Program-made: the position numbers and the translations under genes
Assembly: GCA_039105265.1 (NCBI GenBank)
Contig: JAPFFF010000091.1
Coordinates: 40,084-104,083, forward strand
Source of the DNA: Tritrichomonas musculus
Lineage: Eukaryota; Parabasalia; Tritrichomonadida; Tritrichomonadidae
DNA length: 64,000 nucleotides
Direction of reading: 5' to 3'
Notes under the pieces: generated by a model
Seen by the model: the letters and a program-made list of their open reading frames with translations, nothing else
What the model was told of the DNA's origin: nothing
Databases searched by the model: none
Shown: positions 57,050 to 64,000 of the stretch, piece after piece
Position numbering within the stretch: position 1 is the stretch's first letter
Layout of the letters: each line of letters opens with the position of its first letter

Positions 57050-59565
57050 TTTCTTGGCTGAATTGTTCCTTGGCTGAGTTGTTTCTTGGCTGAATTGTTC
57101 CTTGGCTGAGTTGTTTCTTGGCTGAGTTGTTTCTTGGCTGAATTGTTCCTTGGCTGAGTTGTTTCTTGGCTGAATTGTTCCTTGGCTGAGTTGTTTCTTG
57201 GCTGAGTTGCTCCTTGGCTAAGTTGTTTTTTGGATGAGTTGCTTCTTGGGTAAGTTGTTCCTTTGCTGAGTTGTTTCTTGGCTGGATTGTTTCTTGGCTG
57301 AGTTGTTTCTTGGCTGAGTTGCTCCTTGGCTGAGTTGCTCCTTGGGTAAGTTGTTCCTTGGCTGAGTTGTTCCTTTGCTGAGTTGTTTCTTGGCTGAATT
57401 GTTCTTTGGCTGAGTTGTTCCTTGGCTGAGTTGTTCCTTGGCTAAGTTGTTTTTTGGCTGAGTTGCTCCTTGGCTAAGTTGATTTTTGGCTGAGTTGCTT
57501 CTTGGGTAAGTTGTTCCTTTGCTGAATTGTTTCTTGGCTGAGTTGTTCCTTGGCTGAGTTGCTCCTTGGCTGAGTTGCTCCTTGGGTAAGTTGTTCCTTT
57601 GCTGAGTTGTTTCTTGGCTGAATTGTTCCTTGGCTGAGTTGTTTCTTGGCTGAGTTGCTCCTTGGCTGAGTTGCTCCTTGGGTAAGTTGTTCCTTGGCTG
57701 AGTTGTTCCTTTGCTGAGTTGTTTCTTGGCTGAATTGTTCCTTGGCTGAGTTGCTCCTTGGCTAAGTTGATTTTTGGCTGAGTTGCTTCTTGGGTAAGTT
57801 GTTCCTTTGCTGAATTGTTTCTTGGCTGAGTTGTTCCTTGGCTGAGTTGCTCCTTGGCTGAGTTGCTCCTTGGGTAAGTTGTTCCTTTGCTGAGTTGTTT
57901 CTTGGCTGGATTGTTCCTTGGCTGAGTTGTTTCTTGGCTGAGTTGCTCCTTGGCTGAGTTGCTCCTTGGGTAAGTTGTTCCTTGGCTGAGTTGTTCCTTT
58001 GCTGAGTTGTTTCTTGGCTGAATTGTTCTTTGGCTGAGTTGTTCCTTGGCTGAGTTGTTCCTTGGCTAAGTTGTTCTTTGGCTGAGTTGTTCCTTTGCTG
58101 AGTTGTTTCTTGGCTGAGTTGCTCCTTGGCTAAGTTGATTTTTGGCTGAGTTGCTTCTTGGGTAAGTTGTTCCTTTGCTGAGTTGTTTCTTGGCTGAATT
58201 GTTCCTTGGCTGAGTTGTTTCTTGGCTGAGTTGCTCCTTGGCTGAGTTGCTTCTTGGGTAAGTTGTTCCTTTGCTGAGTTGTTTCTTGGCTGGATTGTTC
58301 CTTGGCTGAGTTGTTTCTTGGCTGAGTTGCTCCTTGGCTGAGTTGCTCCTTGGGTAAGTTGTTCCTTGGCTGAGTTGTTCCTTTGCTGAGTTGTTTCTTG
58401 GCTGAATTGTTCTTTGGCTGAGTTGTTCCTTGGCTGAGTTGTTCCTTGGCTAAGTTGTTCCTTGGCTGAGTTGTTCCTTTGCTGAGTTGTTTCTTGGCTG
58501 AGTTGCTCCTTGGCTAAGTTGTTTCTTGGCTGAATTGTTCCTTTACTGAGTTGTTTCTTGGCTGAATTGTTCCTTGGCTGAGTTGTTTCTTGGCTGAGTT
58601 GTTTCTTGGCTGAGTTGTTTCTTGGCTGAGTTGTTTCTTGGCTGAATTGTTCCTTGGCTGAGTTGTTTCTTGGCTGAATTGTTCCTTGGCTGAATTGTTC
58701 TTTGGCTGAGTTGTTCCTTGGCTGAGTTGTTCCTTGGCTAAGTTGTTCCTTGGCTGAGTTGTTCCTTTGCTGAGTTGTTTCTTGGCTGAATTGCTCCTTG
58801 GGTAAGTTGTTCCTTGGCTGAGTTGTTCCTTTACTGAGTTGTTTCTTGGCTGAATTGTTCCTTGGCTGAGTTGTTTCTTGGCTGAATTGTTCATTGGCTG
58901 AGTTGTTTCTTGGCTGAGTTGTTTCTTGGCTGAGTTGTTTCTTGGCTGAATTGTTCCTTGGCTGAGTTGTTTCTTGGCTGAATTGTTCCTTGGCTGAATT
59001 GTTCCTTGGCTGAGTTGTTTCTTGGCTGAGTTGCTCCTTGGCTGAGTTGCTCCTTGGGTAAGTTGTTCCTTGGCTGAGTTGTTCCTTTGCTGAGTTGTTT
59101 CTTGGCTGAATTGTTCCTTGGCTGAGTTGTTTCTTGGCTGAATTGTTCATTGGCTGAATTGTTCCTTGGCTGAGTTGTTTCTTGGCTGAGTTGCTCCTTG
59201 GCTGAGTTGCTCCTTGGGTAAGTTGTTCCTTGGCTGAGTTGTTCCTTTGCTGAGTTGTTTCTTGGCTGAATTGTTCCTTGGCTGAATTGTTCCTTGGCTG
59301 AGTTGTTTCTTGGCTGAGTTGCTCCTTGGCTGAGTTGCTCCTTGGGTAAGTTGTTCCTTGGCTGAGTTGTTCCTTTGCTGAGTTGTTTCTTGGCTGAATT
59401 GTTCCTTGGCTGAGTTGTTTCTTGGCTGAATTGTTCATTGGCTGAGTTGTTCCTTGGCTGAGTTGCTCCTTGTCTGAGTTGCTCCTTGGGTAAGTTGTTC
59501 CTTTGCTGAGTTGTTCCTTTGCTGAGTTGTTTCTTGGCTGAATTGTTCCTTGGCTGAGTTGTTTC
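57050..59565 (+). repeat. Type B block 10
   Basis: Partner of block 7, with TTGATTTTTGG units at 57479, 57767 and 58135 and the edge unit at 59463. The - strand open frames 57762-59438 (558 codons) and 58514-58894 (126) have the same translations as 42402-44078 and 43154-43534. Confidence 0.85.
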
Positions 59566-62500
59566 TTGGCTGAGATGTTTCTTTGCTAAGTTGTTCCTTG
59601 GCTGAGTTGTTTCTTGGGTAAGTTGTTCCTTGGCTGAGTTGTTTCTTGGGTAAGTTGTTCCTTGGCTGAGTTGTTCCTTGGCTGAGTTGTTCCTTGGCTG
59701 AGTTGTTTCTTGGCTGAGATGTTTCTTTGCTAAGTTGTTCCTTGGCTGAGTTGTTTCTTGGGTAAGTTGTTTCTTGGCTGAGTTGTTTCTTGGCTGAGTT
59801 GTTTCTTGGCTGAGTTGTTTCTTGGCTGAGTTGTCTCTTGGCTGAGTTGTTTCTTGGCTGAATTGTTCCTTGGCTGAGTTGTTTCTTGGCTGAGATGTTT
59901 CTTTGCTAAGTTGTTCCTTGGCTGAGTTGTTTCTTGGGTAAGTTGTTCCTTGGCTGAGTTGTTTCTTGGCTGAGTTGTTTCTTGGCTGAATTGTTCCTTG
60001 GCTGAGTTGTTTCTTGGCTGAGATGTTTCTTTGCTAAGTTGTTCCTTGGCTGAGTTGTTTCTTGGGTAAGTTGTTCCTTGGCTGAGTTGTTTCTTGGGTA
60101 AGTTGTTCCTTGGCTGAGTTGTTCCTTGGCTGAGTTGTTTCTTGGCTGAGATGTTTCTTTGCTAAGTTGTTCCTTGGCTGAGTTGTTTCTTGGGTAAGTT
60201 GTTCCTTGGCTGAGTTGTTTCTTGGCTGAGTTGTTTCTTGGCTGAGTTGTTCCTTGGCTGAGTTGTTTCTTGGCTGAGTTGTTTCTTGGCTGAATTGTTC
60301 CTTGGCTGAATTGTTCCTGGGCTGAGTTGTTTCTTGGCTGAGATGTTTCTTTGCTAAGTTGTTCCTTGGCTGAGTTGTTTCTTGGCTGAGTTGTTTCTTG
60401 GCTGAATTGTTCCTTGGCTGAGTTGTTTCTTGGCTGAGATGTTTCTTTGCTAAGTTGTTCCTTGGCTGAGTTGTTTCTTGGGTAAGTTGTTCCTTGGCTG
60501 AGTTGTTTCTTGGGTAAGTTGTTCCTTGGCTGAGTTGTTCCTTGGCTGAGTTATTTCTTGGCTGAGATGTTTCTTTGCTAAGTTGTTCCTTGGCTGAGTT
60601 GTTTCTTGGGTAAGTTGTTCCTTGGCTGAGTTGTTCCTTGGCTGAGTTGTTTCTTGGGTAAGTTGTTCCTTGGCTGAGTTGTTTCTTGGCTGAGTTGTTT
60701 CTTGGCTGAATTGTTCCTTGGCTGAGTTGTTTCTTGGCTGAGATGTTTCTTTGCTAAGTTGTTCCTTGGCTGAGTTGTTTCTTGGGTAAGTTGTTCCTTG
60801 GCTGAGTTGTTTCTTGGGTAAGTTGTTCCTTGGCTGAGTTGTTCCTTGGCTGAGTTGTTTCTTGGCTGAGATGTTTCTTTGCTAAGTTGTTCCTTGGCTG
60901 AGTTGTTTCTTGGGTAAGTTGTTCCTTGGCTGAGTTGTTTCTTGGCTGAGTTGTTTCTTGGCTGAGTTGTTCCTTGGCTGAGTTGTTTCTTGGCTGAGTT
61001 GTTTCTTGGCTGAATTGTTCCTTGGCTGAGTTGTTTCTTGGGTAAGTTGTTCCTTGGCTGAGTTGTTTCTTGGGTAAGTTGTTCCTTGGCTGAGTTGTTT
61101 CTTGGCTGAGTTGTTTCTTGGCTGAGTTGTTTCTTGGCTGAATTGTTCCTTGGCTGAGTTGTTTCTTGGCTGAGATGTTTCTTTGCTAAGTTGTTCCTTG
61201 GCTGAGTTGTTTCTTGGGTAAGTTGTTCCTTGGCTGAGTTGTTTCTTGGCTGAGTTGTTTCTTGGCTGAATTGTTCCTTGGCTGAGTTGTTTCTTGGCTG
61301 AGATGTTTTTTTGCTAAGTTGTTCCTTGGCTGAGTTGTTTCTTGGGTAAGTTGTTCCTTGGCTGAGTTGTTTCTTGGGTAAGTTGTTCCTTGGCTGAGTT
61401 GTTCCTTGGCTGAGTTGTTTCTTGGCTGAGTTGTTTCTTTGCTAAGTTGTTCCTTGGCTGAGTTGTTTCTTGGGTAAGTTGTTCCTTGGCTGAGTTGTTT
61501 CTTGGCTGAGTTGTTTCTTGGCTGAGTTGTTCCTTGGCTGAGTTGTTTCTTGGCTGAGTTGTTTCTTGGCTGAATTGTTCCTTGGCTGAATTGTTCCTTG
61601 GCTGAGTTGTTTCTTGGCTGAGATGTTTCTTTGCTAAGTTGTTCCTTGGCTGAGTTGTTTCTTGGGTAAGTTGTTCCTTGGCTGATTTGTTTCTTTGCTG
61701 AGTTGTTCCTTGGCTGAGTTGTTCCTTGGCTGAGTTGTTTCTTGGCTGAGATGTTTCTTTGCTAAGTTGTTCCTTGGCTGAGTTGTTTCTTGGGTAAGTT
61801 GTTCCTTGGCTGAGTTGTTTCTTGGCTGAGTTGTTTCTTGGCTGAGTTGTTTCTTGGCTGAATTGTTCCTTGGCTGAGATGTTTCTTGGCTGAGATGTTT
61901 CTTTGCTAAGTTGTTTCTTGGCTGAGTTGTTTCTTGGGTAAGTTGTTCCTTGGCTGAGTTGTTTCTTGGCTGAATTGTTCCTTGGCTGAGTTGTTTCTTG
62001 GCTGAGATGTTTCTTTGCTAAGTTGTTCCTTGGCTGAGTTGTTTCTTGGGTAAGTTGTTCCTTGGCTGAGTTGTTTCTTGGGTAAGTTGTTCCTTGGCTG
62101 AGTTGTTCCTTGGCTGAGTTGTTTCTTGGCTGAGATGTTTCTTTGCTAAGTTGTTCCTTGGCTGAGTTGTTTCTTGGGTAAGTTGTTCCTTGGCTGAGTT
62201 GTTTCTTGGCTGAGTTGTTCCTTGGCTGAGTTGTTCCTTGGCTGAGTTGTTTCTTGGCTGAGATGTTTCTTTGCTAAGTTGTTCCTTGGCTGAGTTGTTT
62301 CTTGGGTAAGTTGTTCCTTGGCTGAGTTGTTTCTTGGCTGAGTTGTTTCTTGGCTGAGTTGTTTCTTGGCTGAATTGTTCCTTGGCTGAGTTGTTTCTTG
62401 GGTAAGTTGTTCCTTGGCTGAGTTGTTCCTTGGCTGAGTTGTTTCTTGGGTAAGTTGTTCCTTGGCTGAGTTGTTTCTTGGCTGAATTGTTCCTTGGCTG

Positions 62501-64000
62501 AGATGTTTCTTTGCTAAGTTGTTCCTTGGCTAAGTTGTTCCTTGGCTGAGTTGTTCCTTGGCTGAGTTGTTTCTTGGCTGAGATGTTTCTTTGCTAAGTT
62601 GTTCCTTGGCTGAGTTGTTTCTTGGGTAAGTTGTTCCTTGGCTGAGTTGTTTCTTGGCTGAGTTGTTTCTTGGCTGAATTGTTCCTTGGCTGAGTTATTT
62701 CTTGGCTGAGATGTTTCTTTGCTAAGTTGTTCCTTGGCTGAGTTGTTCCTTGGCTGAGTTGTTTCTTGGCTGAGATGTTTCTTTGCTAAGTTGTTCCTTG
62801 GCTGAGTTGTTTCTTGGGTAAGTTGTTCCTTGGCTGAGTTGTTTCTTGGCTGAATTGTTCCTTGGCTGAGTTGTTTCTTGGCTGAATTGTTCCTTGGCTG
62901 AGTTGTTTCTTGGCTGAGTTGTTTCTTGGCTGAGTTGTTCCTTGGCTGAGTTGTTTCTTGGCTGAGTTGTTTCTTGGCTGAATTGTTCCTTGGCTGAATT
63001 GTTCCTTGGCTGAGTTGTTTCTTGGCTGAGATGTTTCTTTGCTAAGTTGTTCCTTGGCTGAGTTGTTTCTTGGCTGAGATGTTTCTTTGCTAAGTTGTTC
63101 CTTGGCTGAGTTGTTTCTTGGGTAAGTTGTTCCTTGGCTGATTTGTTTCTTTGCTGAGTTGTTCCTTGGCTGAGTTGTTCCTTGGCTGAGTTGTTTCTTG
63201 GCTGAGATGTTTCTTTGCTAAGTTGTTCCTTGGCTGAGTTGTTTCTTGGGTAAGTTGTTCCTTGGCTGAGTTGTTTCTTGGCTGAGTTGTTTCTTGGCTG
63301 AGTTGTTTCTTGGCTGAATTGTTCCTTGGCTGAGTTGTTTCTTGGCTGAGATGTTTCTTTGCTAAGTTGTTTCTTGGCTGAGTTGTTTCTTGGGTAAGTT
63401 GTTCCTTGGCTGAGTTGTTTCTTGGCTGAATTGTTCCTTGGCTGAGTTGTTTCTTGGCTGAGATGTTTCTTTGCTAAGTTGTTCCTTGGCTGAGTTGTTT
63501 CTTGGGTAAGTTGTTCCTTGGCTGAGTTGTTTCTTGGGTAAGTTGTTCCTTGGCTGAGTTGTTCCTTGGCTGAGTTGTTTCTTGGCTGAGATGTTTCTTT
63601 GCTAAGTTGTTCCTTGGCTGAGTTGTTTCTTGGGTAAGTTGTTCCTTGGCTGAGTTGTTTCTTGGCTGAGTTGTTCTTTGGCTGAGTTGTTCCTTGGCTG
63701 AGTTGTTTCTTGGCTGAGATGTTTCTTTGCTAAGTTGTTCCTTGGCTGAGTTGTTTCTTGGGTAAGTTGTTCCTTGGCTGAGTTGTTTCTTGGCTGAGTT
63801 GTTTCTTGGCTGAGTTGTTTCTTGGCTGAATTGTTCCTTGGCTGAGTTGTTCCTTGGCTGAGTTGTTCCTTGGCTGAGTTGTTTCTTGGCTGAGATGTTT
63901 CTTTGCTAAGTTGTTCCTTGGCTGAGTTGTTCCTTGGCTGAGTTGTTCCTTGGCTGAGTTGTTCCTTGGCTGAGTTGTTTCTTGGGTAAGTTGTTCCTTG
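59566..64000 (+). repeat. Type A array (right edge, truncated by the window)
   Basis: Type A composites to the last base, which falls at base 10 of a unit beginning at 63991. Landmarks are TTGTCTCTTGG 59831, CCTGGG 60316, TTATTT units at 60551 and near 62695, a TTTTTTGCTAAG marker near 61305, and GCTGATTTG-linked units at 61687 and 63143. The left 2.1 kb copies 27.9-30.2 kb. No open frame of 75 codons or more was found. Confidence 0.9.

Larger units (their letters stand above)
54278..59691 (+). repeat. 5.4-kb duplicated segment, copy 2 (partner at 38790-44331)
   Basis: Counterpart of 38790-44331, 128 bp shorter. It lacks the second 8-unit composite and carries C at 57948. The copies diverge at 59691/44331: this copy continues into an additional consensus unit and then the flank with TTGTCTCTTGG at 59831, whereas copy 1 continues into an ATG marker. 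Confidence 0.85.
1..64000 (+). repeat. 16-bp satellite/minisatellite array, about 4,000 head-to-tail units
   Basis: Every stretch of the window can be parsed into 16-bp units of consensus TTGTTCCTTGGCTGAG, all in the same orientation. Units start at positions equal to 1 modulo 16 up to 34448 (2,153 units) and at 7 modulo 16 from 34455 onward. Variation falls into a limited set of recurrent unit types: C/T at base 6, G/T at base 10, G/A at base 16, the GGGTAAG and GCTAAG endings, TTGCTCC, TTCATT and a few more. Both ends of the window lie inside the array. Recurrent shared variants plus multi-kilobase copies are the known signature of satellite DNA evolving by unequal exchange or amplification. 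No promoter, terminator, RNA gene or mobile element was recognised. The location (centromere, subtelomere or other) cannot be told from the sequence. Confidence 0.98.

Noticed and set aside
1-64000. CRISPR array
   Set aside because: Repeats are directly adjacent 16-bp units with no unique spacers; the composites vary by shared unit types, unlike spacers, and there are no cas genes.
1-64000. Telomeric repeat
   Set aside because: The unit is 16 bp, lacks the short G-rich tracts of known telomere repeats such as TTAGGG-type units, and has higher-order structure.
1-64000. CENP-B box or other known centromere-protein motif
   Set aside because: The CENP-B box needs CG-containing core bases and I saw no CpG. 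Centromeric identity cannot be claimed from sequence alone.
1-64000. G-quadruplex-forming repeat
   Set aside because: The consensus has one GG per 16 bp, at most GGG in the GGGTAAG and CCTGGG variants, with long loops; this is too weak to claim.
1-64000. SOX-type (AACAAT) and NFI half-site (TTGGC) binding motifs in many units
   Set aside because: GAATTGTT units give AACAAT on the - strand and every consensus unit has TTGGC, but short motifs inside a repeat are expected by chance and there is no supporting context.
1-64000. Transposons, tRNA, rRNA, inverted repeats or unique islands
   Set aside because: I read through the window and found no segment that departs from the 16-bp pattern apart from the 6-bp remnant at 34449-34454.

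Overview
The whole window is one tandem-repeat array. A 16-bp unit (consensus TTGTTCCTTGGCTGAG on the + strand) is repeated head to tail about 4,000 times from the first base to the last. I saw no unique sequence, conventional gene, RNA gene, transposon, CRISPR array or inverted unit. The array runs off both ends of the window. An array of this length, with higher-order structure, indicates satellite or minisatellite heterochromatin (centromeric, pericentromeric or subtelomeric) of a eukaryote. Nothing in the sequence identifies the species.

Layout: two flavours of array alternate. Type A (about 1-964, 4246-5799, 9096-15219, 17206-17464, 18726-27936, 28066-39589, 40491-41689, 44206-44814, 46576-55079, 55851-57049, 59566-64000) is marked by the unit ATGTTTCTTTGCTAAG, followed by a consensus unit and usually by TTGTTTCTTGGGTAAG. 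These markers recur every 6-12 units, often every 8 units (128 bp). Type B (about 965-4245, 5800-9095, 15220-17205, 17465-18725, a remnant at 27937-28065, 39590-40490, 41690-44205, 44815-46575, 55080-55850, 57050-59565) is marked by TTGCTCC, CCTTTGCTGAG, TTCATTGG and GCTGGATTG variants. All ten type B blocks, including the remnant, end on the right with the same edge containing the rare unit TTGCTCCTTGTCTGAG.

Above this lies kilobase-scale duplication: a 4.8-5.0 kb tandem repeat at the left end; a 5.4-5.5 kb segment at 38.8-44.3 kb copied at 54.3-59.7 kb; a perfectly abutting 2,368-bp tandem duplication at 42.45-47.19 kb; and several 1.3-2.3 kb copies elsewhere. Nearly every length change is a whole number of 16-bp units. 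The one exception is a 6-bp remnant at 34449-34454, which is the junction of a 470-bp tandem duplication.

Coding: the + strand has a stop (TGA or TAA) at bases 13-15 of nearly every unit, so all three frames close quickly. The - strand consensus has no stop in any frame. Long - strand open frames (up to 731 codons) therefore appear wherever the variant units do not place a stop, mainly in type B blocks. They encode a 16-residue polar repeat (about NNSAKEQLSQGTTQPR) because three 16-bp units equal 16 codons. I interpret them as by-products of the repeat, not as genes.
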